A stretch of 64,000 nucleotides of DNA from Hallerella sp964397425 (GCA_964397425.1 CAYNID010000004.1:62001-126000), one strand, 5' to 3'. Positions 9,619 to 19,590 are shown, counted from the first letter of the stretch. A program made the numbers and translations. Notes: a model not told the origin generated them from the letters alone.

Positions 9619-12600
9619 CTAGTTTTTAGCCGTATAGCTAAGGTAAATGACAACGTCCTCAATGGGATAGGTCCCATCTTTTTTATTTAATCCCGTTATT
9701 TTAAGTTCCCATTCTGAAATAGCTCCGCACCCATCAAAACGATTTCGCTTATCAGGTGATGCGCTAAATTCAAACACTCTTGGTTCTTTATGCGCAACAC
9801 TCGTTGCCAATATTTCACGGTCACCTAACGAACGAAAGTCTTCTTCTTTCGTTGCATTTTTGCAAACATCAACCATACTGTTTGTTAAAGACAGCTTGGC
9901 ATTTAAGTAGCAAATATTTTCAGCGCTTAATTTAACAATCAACCGAACATCCCGAATGCGATGAAAAAAGAGCTCCTCGAAATCAGCCTTAAACAGAGCG
10001 ATATCAAATTTAAAAGAGCATTCCCCCGACGATTTAAGACGTTCTAAAGCGACTACTGATGTTACACGACCCCCTTCAAAAGTATACAAATCTTTAAGAG
10101 ATATCGGTCTAACAATTTCCATTTCATGCTTATCATTTTCCAAATAAGCCTTCTCCATTCTTCTTAAGTCAAGAAGAACCCTTTCTGGAGCAAGCAAGCC
10201 CTTTCGGACGTTGTCCCAGTAATTGTTTCCGATAAATTCTGAAACAGGCTCTGTGCTTCCTTCAATTTCAAACCGATACGCTCTTTCTGCCATCTTGGCA
10301 ACATCTATCAATAGATTAACATACCGTTTAAAGACTTTCCCAAGTTCCTTTTCCAGCCAAACATACAGTTCGTTGTTCGTGAATTTTTCGTTCAACATTT
10401 CGTAAGCTTGTTCGGAACGGAGAATTTCGTTTTCAATATTCTTGTGTTTCTTTTCGATTTGTTGAATCTTGATTTCGTTGACGACTTCCTGCTTTTCGAG
10501 TTCGACAACCTCCGCGTCGAAGATTTCGTCTTCGATTTCCCATTCCTTCTTGCGGCGTTCCTCTTCGGCCTGCAATTTGGTCTTCGCCGCGTCCAGTTGC
10601 CGTTGAGCAAACCTTGCGGCGTAACTTTCGGCTGCGCTTACAAGGTTTTCCGCCAACTTTGTTCCGCCCAAAGATTCAACATCGAATCTCGGACCACCGA
10701 AAGCGTTCACCACGGAGCCATATCTGAAATCAGGTATCTTGAACGTTGCCGAGGCGATGTTGCGAACCTTTTCGACGGTTGCCTGAATCTTCGCAACCTT
10801 TTCCATCAACTTCTGGTACTTTTTCTCGGCGGAGGAAACAACGTGCATGGCCTTTTGCTTCTTGGATGTATTCCTCTTTGCCGTTTTCTTTTCTTCAAGG
10901 CGAACTTTCTCAGCCTCCAAAGATTTGACTTCCATTTCATGGACAAGCTTGTTCTCGGCAACTACGGCCTTGTCACATTTGGCTTTGAAAACTTTCAGCT
11001 GTTCCGCATCCTGTTTTTCAAGAATTGCAAGCAGGTCGCGGCCCATCTGGCAGGCATCCTTCGCCATATCGACAGCGAGTTTGACAATAACCCGGAATCG
11101 ATAAATGGAACGTCTTTCGTTGACGGAATCCAGGATGGAATCAATGGAAAGACCCATTGCGCGAGCCTTCACCAACATTCCCGGGTCGATAGGCGGAGCG
11201 AACAGGGCAAGAGTCCGTTTTACCCCTTGGATATTGAGACTGTTGCGGATTTTGTATAACCTGTCAGCAATCGTGTCCCAGTAAGAGAACAAAGTGTCGT
11301 TACGCGGCACGGAGAAATAGAACATGGATTCAACGATATTTCCGGTGCGCTTTGCTTGAGCATCCATCGCACGGATATCCAAAACCTTCGCCTTACTTTT
11401 ACCAACCAGGGCGGAATTTTCATATTCTATAAATGCATTACCCAAAGCATCGGTCTTTGAAAGCAACTGTCGAACAGTTAACGGAGAAACGGCTTCCGGT
11501 TCGGGAGCTTCAGGACTTCTGGGGCCGAGCAATTCCGCCGCGAGCACGTAAAACTGAATTGCCAAGTTCACGGATTCCGTGGTATCTTTCGCAAATTCCT
11601 GGTCGCCCCATCCAATGAGCACGTCCAAATATTTCATCACCACATATTTCTGGTATGCGACATTGCGGTAACGGGCAATCAGGTGCGGGTTGAACGGGTC
11701 ATTTTTCCACTTATCCACAAGCGACGAAAGTGCGGAACGGTCGGGCAATTTGTCTTGCTCGGTCGGCTGCCCCAGCATTTCCAAAACGGACTTGTCCGCA
11801 TCCTTGTTTGCAAAGAAGGGTAGGAACTTCCAGTAGCGAGCCCCCTTGGGCAAATTTTGAACGAAATTCTTCGTCCTTTCATAAGACGAGAACTTTTCCC
11901 TGGGATCAAATACTAGCTGCAACCAAAGCAGGGCCTCTTCGTAACTCTGCTCCGCAATCATCTTTTCGGCGATGAGCATCGGGACATAGAAGAACAGTTC
12001 CCAGTTGTATATGGCGTTCGCCCCGCCCCACACGAAATCCACCATGGGGGCCGGATACGGGCCATCCACATTCGCCTTGTTGGGCCAGTAGTTGTAGCGG
12101 AAAATGGTCTGGCCCAAGTCCCACGCCTGCCAGTCGCCAGCCATGTAGTAGCCGAGATAGACGCTGAAGTAATAGTTGTAATACGAATAAGAATAATAGT
12201 AGCTGTCCGAAACGGGCAAGGCCTGCGTCTCGCGGGTATAGAGCCACTCCGTTCCGCCATCGCGGTAGCGCTTGTAGAAATCGTCAACCAAGGAATGGGA
12301 CAGCAATTCGAACCGATAATTTTTCTGCATCGAATTAGCCTTGCCGTCTTTCGGCACGGTCTGAACAAAGAAGGTTCGACGGCCATCCATGTAGAAGAAC
12401 GGCAAATCTTCCGTTTTGTCATCCTTGTCCAATTTCAACATGGAAAGATTGGTTGCAACGATACGGAACCGACCCGGCGTGTAATTCAATACAGCGTTAT
12501 TTTCGGGATAACTGAAGCCTTTGTTTCCACATGTAAAATCTTCATCCTCGACAAAAAATCCATGAACCAGTTTCGTGCGTTCCGGAGCGTAGTCGTCAAT

Positions 12601-15600
12601 CGGTTGATAGTCCGCGGTAAAGACTTCAAGCTCATCTCGTCCATCGGTATAAACCGTCACAATCGCCGCACGTTTGAAATATTGCCGACTCTTGTCATAG
12701 ACTCGCTTCGTCACCTTCTTCACCTTGGTCGAACCTTCCATGACCTCGGTCGTACCGACAACCTCTTCATATTCCTGATAATGGTAGGCTGTTTTAACAA
12801 TGGAAACAGACACGCGGTCTGTCGAGGATTCCGTTTTCAAGTTATAGCGGTCATCGATTTTTTCGTTGTCACCAAGCGCGAAATCAAGCGGGTTCGTCGA
12901 AGCGTCGATTAGGGAATTGTTTGCCATGCGGGTTCCCGTCCACTTGGTCCCCGTATAGCTCGTCCAGCAAATCTGGATTCGTGCGTAATACTCGATTGTT
13001 TCCAAGCCTCCATCGGATGCCGCTTCAAGATTCCGCTGTCCCATAGTGACCTGTGGCCACAATAGATAAAGGCGCTGGTTCACAATCGCCGGAGCGACTG
13101 TTTCTGACGGAATATCGACATCCAAGCGTTCCCACGGAGTCCATTCGCCAGAAAGAATCGCTTTCGCTTTGTATTTGCGATAATAATAGGTATGGGGTTC
13201 GCCCTGCGTACGCCCGACAACGTGCAGCGTGTAAAGGATTCCTCCCTCATCGCCGCCATCTTCTTTGGCCGCCCCGATAATTTCAACGTTCGAAACCTCG
13301 CGCACTTTTTCCAGATACTCGTACAAGGCATTCTCTAAGCTTGCATGGTCATCGGAAAATTCTTGGATGCGGTCTTCCAACTCTTCGAAGAACGGGGTCT
13401 TGTCATCGCGCAAGTCGGATGCAATCCAGTTTTCCGGGTAAAGGAACACCTTTCGGGCAGCTTCCCACACGCGGTAATTCTTCAGCCATTCCCATTCGCC
13501 ACGCTGTTCATCGGTCAGAACGTTTTCGCCTTCCAGGCCGAGTTCCGCGCGCTGGACAAAAAGCTGGATAGAAGCCGACGCCTGGACGATACGTGAGACG
13601 GTCATGTCGGGTTCCATCTTCACGTCCATCAGGTAATAGGCGTAGATGTCGTTCTCGTCCACGAATTGCCGGGGATAACGGTTTGCCCTATCCGTATTGG
13701 AACAAGACTCCCAACACACATACGCCGCGAGAACATCACGTTTTCTTTTGCGCAGGTTGTCGTTCATTTCTTGGGCAAATTTGAGCCACTCGGATTCCTT
13801 GGTGTGAGACTTTACCGCAATCTCCAAATCTTTTACGGATTCCATATAAGATGACATTTCTTGCGCAAAATCATCGTCATAATTTTCGGAATCAGGTGCC
13901 AAATTAATTTCGTTCAGCAGCGCATTCAGCTTATTGGGAGCCAAATAAGTTTTTGAATACAATTCATAGTAGTGGGTAAACTTCAACCATCCATCAAGCG
14001 ATGTACAATCGGCAGAGTTCTCAAAAGAAGCATTTTTTAACTTCTCTATGACCTCAGAATCCACCGCTAACAAGTCTTCAAGATTGTCGCCCTCTACCAG
14101 CTTATTGATATCAAAATCGCCAGAAAGCAACCTGTCCGTTACATAATTGGCGACAACTAGAGGGCGTATTGTTTTGTATTTGTCGGAATTCGCAAGATTG
14201 ACGTCTAACAAATTGATTGCAGTTAAATCAATTCCCTGGTTGCTATTTTGCACAAAATTATAAACAGCATTTTTTCTCAAAAGCGTTGCATACAATAAGT
14301 AGGATGCCGAAGAAAGAGTGGGTTTGTCTTCCGTAGACATATCATCATATTCTTTGGCATCTTCATAGAACGATTCCCATTCAGTGAGATCTTTGGACAA
14401 AAGTTCATCACCGTGTTCGGCAACAATGCCAAATTCAGCGTAGATGAGGAGTTTTAGATTTTCCAGCCAAGCACTCAGAGCCGCGTCATAAGTCTTAAAG
14501 GTGGCATTGGGGCCATAATCTTGTGAATCTGGCGTGGGTTTGCTCCCCAAACCGGATGCTGCCAAATTCAAGGCAAATTCATTAGCCGCCTTTTCTTCAT
14601 CTTCACTAATGGGAGCAAGTAAGTCTAGATAAAATTCCGCATCGATGGAGGTTCCCGAAAGGATGCGCCATTCATCGGAGAATTTTCTGATTTTTTCAAG
14701 ACCGTGCTGATCACTATCGGTCCATACGCCATATTTTATAATCTTGCCTAAATTTGAAAGTGAAACGCCAAATGTTTTTGCAATAAGAATGTGGCGATAG
14801 CATTCGAAAAGTTCTTCCAAATGAGAAGCGTTTTCGCCGACATCTATCATACTATAGACCCTTATCGAGTCCTCTTCTGACAGCTTTAACCCCAGAGTCA
14901 AGAACTTTAGGACGGCAAGACGATATCCTTTATTTTCCCTATTTACATTTACCAACAGATCCGGCAACTGATAAACTGAATTAATAAATTCTGCCGAAGC
15001 CTCTTGTTCGCCGCCTAGGACAAGGGCATCCTGCACAGAGACTCCGTATCTGCCAACCAGTTCGCAAATCACGTCCAGTTTTTCAAGGGGCAAATCAAAT
15101 GTCAAGAGTACATCGGAAAGGGACCAGCCCAAAATATTTTTTCTGTGCACAAGCACAGCCATCTTCTTGAAGAAGGAATCCCAATCAACGGCAATCTCGA
15201 CTTCTTCATCATCAACAATTATTGTTTTTCCAGCAAATTCATAACCGTTGATATTCGACAACTGGTGGTATTTGGAATTTTGCGGTCTATAGCATACGGT
15301 ATCAAAGTGTTTGTTTGCTAAAATCTTATTCAAATCCTGAATAGTGAATCCAGAGCGCTGTAGGAATATGGCGACTCTCCGAAGGATTCCTATATAGTTG
15401 CCGGTTGAAATGGAATTTTTATCTGGATAAAGAACTTCATTCGCTTTTTCCGTCAGCCCCCATAAATCCCAAGTATTGAATTGAATCAATGCATCATGAA
15501 TTTCGTTTTCCGATTCCCCGTCATCCGAACGCCGTTCATCGCAAACCAAGTCAAAAAGGCTTCTCTGTTTTATATCAAGACGTAACTCCCTGCAATTACA

Positions 15601-18600
15601 GTTTTCGCTGCCTTCGGATTCTTGCAATTCTGCAATATCATAGAAATGCAACGAAAGATTAGACAGAATTTTCCTTGCCTTGTCCCTAGCAAAATTTGCG
15701 GGCAATTGGAATGGATATATCTTGTCTGCCAATCGTGTAGCAGCCGCTTCCTCCAATGAATTTTCTTCGGAATCCCTAAATTCGAGAGGTTCCGCCCTTA
15801 ATCCCGCAGCAGTTATATTATCGGGATTATTATTTACTGCGGGTTTCACTTTCCCGAATGGACTCAAAGGTCCTGCAACAAGGCTTTCGAGCAATTCAAT
15901 TCCCAAATCAATCATGGGCAATGCAATTTCGGCGTTCGCCTTGGTCAATTTCAAATCAAGATAGTCTGGTCGACGCTTGATAAATACACCATAGGCGGCG
16001 CTTTTCTTCAAGAATTTTAGCAGGTCAATGTAATACGCCGAAGCACTGAGAATGGATTGCCCTTGGGTCGCCTTGGTGAAGTTGATATTTCCGAACAATC
16101 CTGCCCAATTTATTGTATTTCGTGTCGATTCTCGCAGCCGAGCCGTATTCGTATTGATTGGCGACTTCAAGGCTTTCAAGATCCTTGTTTTCGGCAACGC
16201 GCGTGGGATTGCACGAAGAGTCACACCTTGCGGATCCTGAAGACTTTGCGGAGACGAACTTTCTTCTTGTTCTTCACCTATTTCCTCTTCGGTAGCTTCT
16301 TCGACAGAACTTGTAACATACGCTTGGATATTGAGCGAAGCCTCCGCCATGTAGTTTTGGGCGAGTCGATGAATTTTTCTAGCCTCATCCGCCTTGCCAA
16401 TGCCGTTACCATGGCGGGCAACGAATTCGTTTTCGCTAATAGCGGAAATCCGGAATGCGGAGTTGAAACCATGGTTAATCAAGTACGCAATGGCTTCTGC
16501 ACTTTCCGTCAGACGGCAAAGCCGTTGCAGCTGCAGAATTTTTTCTCGATTTTGATTTCTTTTTTTATCCCTTTGCCAAATCTGTTCTTCTTCACTTAAT
16601 TCTTGACTGTTTGCTGAATTGCCATTTCCCTGGTTTCCGAATTCGTTTTCCGATTCTTCAGATGAATTATCGGTTTCTGCGTCACCTTCATTCCCTTGAC
16701 CTTCTACAATTTCATCAGGTTCCGGTTGGACGTCATCCCAGCGATCATCGATATCTTCTTCTTTTTCAAAATCATCGCTCTGTTCCAGTTCAGGTTCAAT
16801 TTCTATTCCAGCAATATCAAAGAACGATTCATTCTTACCAGTATATTCATCTAGGTCCGAATCCGAAAGGGAAAATTTTTCCCACCTTGGAGCCATCAGT
16901 TCTTCACAGACTTTTCCCCAATTTGAATCTTCAAAACTTTTCTTCAAGCTCCATAGCAAAGCCTGCTGCGGGCACCACGTTACAATTCTTACCGGAAGTT
17001 CTCGGGCATATATGATTTTCTTTTGTCGCCTGTTATTGCCCGGAATCTCCGCAGGCAATGCATAAGGTGGCACTTTGATTTCGTTGTCAGTTGTATCCGG
17101 AGAGTCGCTTCCTTGTTCCGTAGCTACAGAAACAGAGGCAATATTATTTTCTCTAAGATATTCGTCGATTTCCTGTTTTGTTGCAGTAAAATCTTCTTCG
17201 TAGTGATAGAGAATGAAATATTCCTCAGCAATCCTATCCACTATCTTTTTCCAATCTTCATTTTCCAGACGAAGCAAGTCGGATAGTTTAGAAAATTCAA
17301 AGCCTTTCTTTTGGGCCAAGTAACGATATGCGCATACCACACCAGGAGCAAATTTTCCAAAGAATTCGTCTAGGTCAAAAAGCGCTTTTAATTTTGAAAT
17401 TTCAGTTCGAGTCAGGCTAAGTAAGATTATGTTCTGTGGTTCAAGTAAACTGACAAATTCAGACTTTTCGTTTTCCGATTCTGCTCCGTTTTCTATTTCG
17501 CCCGGCTCAGCAGGAGTCCCACCTTCTGCCTGCTGATTTGTTTCTGGCAAGGCATTTTCTTGCAACAGTTCAGTGAACGCATCGACTTCTGCACCCACAC
17601 TGTAGTAAGCTTCTAGCAAACTATCATACAATTCACCATTGCCTGCAGATTCTTCTTCAAAATTTTCTACGGCAACATAGTGCGGAAGAGCCTTTGTCTT
17701 TCGTTCTTCTTCAAAATTTTCGCCATCCTCTGCCGTTTCGCTTTCTTCAGGATATTCAATAGTCAAGTTTTCCTTGATATACAGGCTGAGCAACTGGCTT
17801 ATGGTAAGTGAATCGTTCTTTTCGTCTTCTGCTACCCGCAAAGTTCCGCCATTCACCAACCGTTGCCACAGATTCAAAATAAACGAGGTGTCGACAGGGC
17901 AAATCAGCCCATCGGATACGGCACCAAACAATGTCTTTTGAACAACAGTGGGCTTTTCCTTGGTCAATTTGTAAAGCGTAAAGACGTTTTCTCTCAAAGC
18001 CAAGGCAAAGAAAATTTCAAGCCAACAATTTTCCGTTGCCGGCTTCAAGTTGCAACAGTCATCGGAATAACGACTTTGCAGTTGGAGAAGCATGCTGTAG
18101 GCCCTGAAATAAGCCCGAACCTTGCTTTCAACAATTCGTTCTCGCCCCGCCACGAGTGGAAAAACGGTGTTGGAATTTAGGAACGTATTTATCGCATTGA
18201 TTTTTTTTGCATTGGTTACGGGACTATCGCACCAGGAATCAACCGTATTCCGGTAAACGCGCAGCAAAGAATCGAGTTTCGCATACTCACATTCAAAGCG
18301 TTCCTGTTGCGACTTTAGGGTAAAACTTATTTCCTGCTCCGCCTTTCCGTTGAAAATAAGATGTTCCGTAGACTTATGGACGAGTTTGTCGTCCTTCAAC
18401 TCGTAGGCTTCCGCATAAAGGGACACCTTGTCTTTTCCATAATCTTCTTTTGAATCCAGCAGAAGCCCTGTGGGCAACAAAGAAGAATTGTAACGGATTT
18501 CATACCGCCCATCGGAAGCGGAGGACGTTTCGCCCAATATGATTTTTTTGAAAGATCCGGAAGGTTCTTCACCCTCAACGGACGTGTCGACAAAATGTAG

Positions 18601-19011
18601 GCAGTAGGCAATCATCTTTATATTCGAAAGGATGTCGCCCTGCTCATTTTTCACCGTTCCAAAAATGCGGCAATCGCCATTTTGGCCAGGCGGTTTCAGG
18701 ATATCAATCGAACCCACATTCAATGCAAAACTGGGTTCTCTGTAAATATTGGAGGTCCAGAGATTATTGCCTTGGAAGTCTTCTACACGAATCCGAATCG
18801 TAGGGAATTCAAGCGAGCTGTCCCCGTTTTGAAAATTTTCGCGAGAATAGGTCAGCGTAAAGGAACCGTCTGCAGAAATACCCGACTCGGCGATTTGCTC
18901 AAATTCGCCATTATTCAAATTGTCGGCGTAAACCTTACCGTCAGAAAACGAAATCCCGCCCTTGTTGAGGGTCCCGGAAATCGTCCAGTCTGTAGGTACA
19001 GGATAAGTCAA
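9619..19011 (-). CDS. TcA-like giant subunit of a Tc (insecticidal toxin complex) toxin
   Basis: A 3130-residue protein; classical TcA subunits are ~2500. In the known family, TcA forms a pentameric cell-binding and membrane-injecting channel loaded with a TcB-TcC cocoon. Two beta-sandwich (transthyretin/CarboxypepD_reg-like) modules lie at ~1-225, then a helical, unfamiliar region to ~735 and an acidic low-complexity linker at ~737-807. The VRP1-type region (~860-1060) has SENEFVARHGNGIG and ILSASAYYIDLLKFL. The neuraminidase-like region (~1870-2350) has LYTLHVVGRTQGEPHTYYYR, VNQRLYLLWPQ and LQLVFDPREKF. The channel region (~2640-2880) has EKQDAEQLKVFKAKCDKAVV, RRKKEWEIEDE and EKFTNNELYVWLEKEL. 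The TcB-binding-like end (~2880-3130) has IALFKADFEELFFHRIRDVR. No signal peptide or sorting domain. It heads a four-gene operon. No TcB or TcC gene is in the window. Confidence 0.9.
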   Translation of the reverse strand: MTYPVPTDWTISGTLNKGGISFSDGKVYADNLNNGEFEQIAESGISADGSFTLTYSRENFQNGDSSLEFPTIRIRVEDFQGNNLWTSNIYREPSFALNVGSIDILKPPGQNGDCRIFGTVKNEQGDILSNIKMIAYCLHFVDTSVEGEEPSGSFKKIILGETSSASDGRYEIRYNSSLLPTGLLLDSKEDYGKDKVSLYAEAYELKDDKLVHKSTEHLIFNGKAEQEISFTLKSQQERFECEYAKLDSLLRVYRNTVDSWCDSPVTNAKKINAINTFLNSNTVFPLVAGRERIVESKVRAYFRAYSMLLQLQSRYSDDCCNLKPATENCWLEIFFALALRENVFTLYKLTKEKPTVVQKTLFGAVSDGLICPVDTSFILNLWQRLVNGGTLRVAEDEKNDSLTISQLLSLYIKENLTIEYPEESETAEDGENFEEERKTKALPHYVAVENFEEESAGNGELYDSLLEAYYSVGAEVDAFTELLQENALPETNQQAEGGTPAEPGEIENGAESENEKSEFVSLLEPQNIILLSLTRTEISKLKALFDLDEFFGKFAPGVVCAYRYLAQKKGFEFSKLSDLLRLENEDWKKIVDRIAEEYFILYHYEEDFTATKQEIDEYLRENNIASVSVATEQGSDSPDTTDNEIKVPPYALPAEIPGNNRRQKKIIYARELPVRIVTWCPQQALLWSLKKSFEDSNWGKVCEELMAPRWEKFSLSDSDLDEYTGKNESFFDIAGIEIEPELEQSDDFEKEEDIDDRWDDVQPEPDEIVEGQGNEGDAETDNSSEESENEFGNQGNGNSANSQELSEEEQIWQRDKKRNQNREKILQLQRLCRLTESAEAIAYLINHGFNSAFRISAISENEFVARHGNGIGKADEARKIHRLAQNYMAEASLNIQAYVTSSVEEATEEEIGEEQEESSSPQSLQDPQGVTLRAIPRALPKTRILKALKSPINTNTARLRESTRNTINWAGLFGNINFTKATQGQSILSASAYYIDLLKFLKKSAAYGVFIKRRPDYLDLKLTKANAEIALPMIDLGIELLESLVAGPLSPFGKVKPAVNNNPDNITAAGLRAEPLEFRDSEENSLEEAAATRLADKIYPFQLPANFARDKARKILSNLSLHFYDIAELQESEGSENCNCRELRLDIKQRSLFDLVCDERRSDDGESENEIHDALIQFNTWDLWGLTEKANEVLYPDKNSISTGNYIGILRRVAIFLQRSGFTIQDLNKILANKHFDTVCYRPQNSKYHQLSNINGYEFAGKTIIVDDEEVEIAVDWDSFFKKMAVLVHRKNILGWSLSDVLLTFDLPLEKLDVICELVGRYGVSVQDALVLGGEQEASAEFINSVYQLPDLLVNVNRENKGYRLAVLKFLTLGLKLSEEDSIRVYSMIDVGENASHLEELFECYRHILIAKTFGVSLSNLGKIIKYGVWTDSDQHGLEKIRKFSDEWRILSGTSIDAEFYLDLLAPISEDEEKAANEFALNLAASGLGSKPTPDSQDYGPNATFKTYDAALSAWLENLKLLIYAEFGIVAEHGDELLSKDLTEWESFYEDAKEYDDMSTEDKPTLSSASYLLYATLLRKNAVYNFVQNSNQGIDLTAINLLDVNLANSDKYKTIRPLVVANYVTDRLLSGDFDINKLVEGDNLEDLLAVDSEVIEKLKNASFENSADCTSLDGWLKFTHYYELYSKTYLAPNKLNALLNEINLAPDSENYDDDFAQEMSSYMESVKDLEIAVKSHTKESEWLKFAQEMNDNLRKRKRDVLAAYVCWESCSNTDRANRYPRQFVDENDIYAYYLMDVKMEPDMTVSRIVQASASIQLFVQRAELGLEGENVLTDEQRGEWEWLKNYRVWEAARKVFLYPENWIASDLRDDKTPFFEELEDRIQEFSDDHASLENALYEYLEKVREVSNVEIIGAAKEDGGDEGGILYTLHVVGRTQGEPHTYYYRKYKAKAILSGEWTPWERLDVDIPSETVAPAIVNQRLYLLWPQVTMGQRNLEAASDGGLETIEYYARIQICWTSYTGTKWTGTRMANNSLIDASTNPLDFALGDNEKIDDRYNLKTESSTDRVSVSIVKTAYHYQEYEEVVGTTEVMEGSTKVKKVTKRVYDKSRQYFKRAAIVTVYTDGRDELEVFTADYQPIDDYAPERTKLVHGFFVEDEDFTCGNKGFSYPENNAVLNYTPGRFRIVATNLSMLKLDKDDKTEDLPFFYMDGRRTFFVQTVPKDGKANSMQKNYRFELLSHSLVDDFYKRYRDGGTEWLYTRETQALPVSDSYYYSYSYYNYYFSVYLGYYMAGDWQAWDLGQTIFRYNYWPNKANVDGPYPAPMVDFVWGGANAIYNWELFFYVPMLIAEKMIAEQSYEEALLWLQLVFDPREKFSSYERTKNFVQNLPKGARYWKFLPFFANKDADKSVLEMLGQPTEQDKLPDRSALSSLVDKWKNDPFNPHLIARYRNVAYQKYVVMKYLDVLIGWGDQEFAKDTTESVNLAIQFYVLAAELLGPRSPEAPEPEAVSPLTVRQLLSKTDALGNAFIEYENSALVGKSKAKVLDIRAMDAQAKRTGNIVESMFYFSVPRNDTLFSYWDTIADRLYKIRNSLNIQGVKRTLALFAPPIDPGMLVKARAMGLSIDSILDSVNERRSIYRFRVIVKLAVDMAKDACQMGRDLLAILEKQDAEQLKVFKAKCDKAVVAENKLVHEMEVKSLEAEKVRLEEKKTAKRNTSKKQKAMHVVSSAEKKYQKLMEKVAKIQATVEKVRNIASATFKIPDFRYGSVVNAFGGPRFDVESLGGTKLAENLVSAAESYAARFAQRQLDAAKTKLQAEEERRKKEWEIEDEIFDAEVVELEKQEVVNEIKIQQIEKKHKNIENEILRSEQAYEMLNEKFTNNELYVWLEKELGKVFKRYVNLLIDVAKMAERAYRFEIEGSTEPVSEFIGNNYWDNVRKGLLAPERVLLDLRRMEKAYLENDKHEMEIVRPISLKDLYTFEGGRVTSVVALERLKSSGECSFKFDIALFKADFEELFFHRIRDVRLIVKLSAENICYLNAKLSLTNSMVDVCKNATKEEDFRSLGDREILATSVAHKEPRVFEFSASPDKRNRFDGCGAISEWELKITGLNKKDGTYPIEDVVIYLSYTAKN

Positions 19012-19189
19012 ACATTCTCCTTAGTCGTGGCGTTCAAAAACAGTAATTTAAACTTTTTTCAACAAAAAGTCAAAATTTCTTTTCGAATTCAAAAGTTCGA
19101 CATTGTTTTTTCAAAGATACAGGGACCTCGGCGAGCAGAGTAAGCTTGGACAGGACTAGTTGGGATTAGGCAAGTCCTTTTCTGTAAAT
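19012..19189. other. Upstream region of the toxin operon
   Basis: 178 nt between the TcA-like start codon and the IS256 remnant, AT-rich next to the gene. It must hold the operon promoter unless transcription enters from the insertion element. No convincing -35/-10 pair was picked out by eye. Confidence 0.4.
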
Positions 19190-19490
19190 TCATGCACAAA
19201 AGCAGACTTTTTCCACCTCCTTCTCGGTTAAGCAAGCATTGTCGTCAATCCATTCCTCATGCCGCTCCATCGGCAGCGTTCCTATGAGCCGTTCGCAGGA
19301 TTCCGGGTTGGGGAACACGCCAACGACTTTGGTGCGTTTCTTTACCTCCTTGTTCAACCGTTTCATGCAATTCGACGTTCGTATGCCCCGGCATTCAGAA
19401 AATTCTCCCGTTCCATTTTCATCGCTTCGTTCATGGCGAGCCTGAAGAGTTCCATCAGAAAGTCGGGCCCCCGCTCAATCAGGGCTTTCC
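19190..19490 (-). pseudogene. IS256-family transposase remnant with large internal deletion
   Basis: Reading leftward, an N-terminal block (KALIERGPDFLMELFRLAM, EAMKMERENFLNAGAYER) runs straight into the C-terminal end of the same family in a different frame: MKRLNKEVKKRTKVVGVFPN, ERLIGTLPMERHEEWIDDN, stop at 19190. The ~250-300 residue core with the DDE triad has been removed, with the join near 19368. It is the sister of the remnant at 2248-2607: in the overlapping part the two agree at most bases. Both point the same way and bracket the toxin island. Confidence 0.85.
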
Positions 19491-19511
19491 AAAGTTGAAA
19501 AATCAAAAATA

Positions 19512-19590
19512 GGATGCGGAAACTCCACTTTTTGTTTATAAAGCCTTGGCCTTTTCCATGAATGATTGCTTATCCAGAAAGAAAATCACA
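19512..19590. repeat. Outer end of the second IS256-type remnant
   Basis: Begins GGATGCGGAAACTCCACTTT and runs through CATGAATGATTG to CAGAAAGAAAAT, as at 2649-2735. It marks the right boundary of the accessory island. Confidence 0.6.

Noticed and set aside
10408..11259. Long plus-strand open frame antisense to the TcA-like gene (283 residues)
   Set aside because: Mirror of a coiled-coil-rich, GC-richer coding region; no ribosome binding site and low-complexity Phe/Leu-rich translation. The minus-strand protein is clearly the real one.
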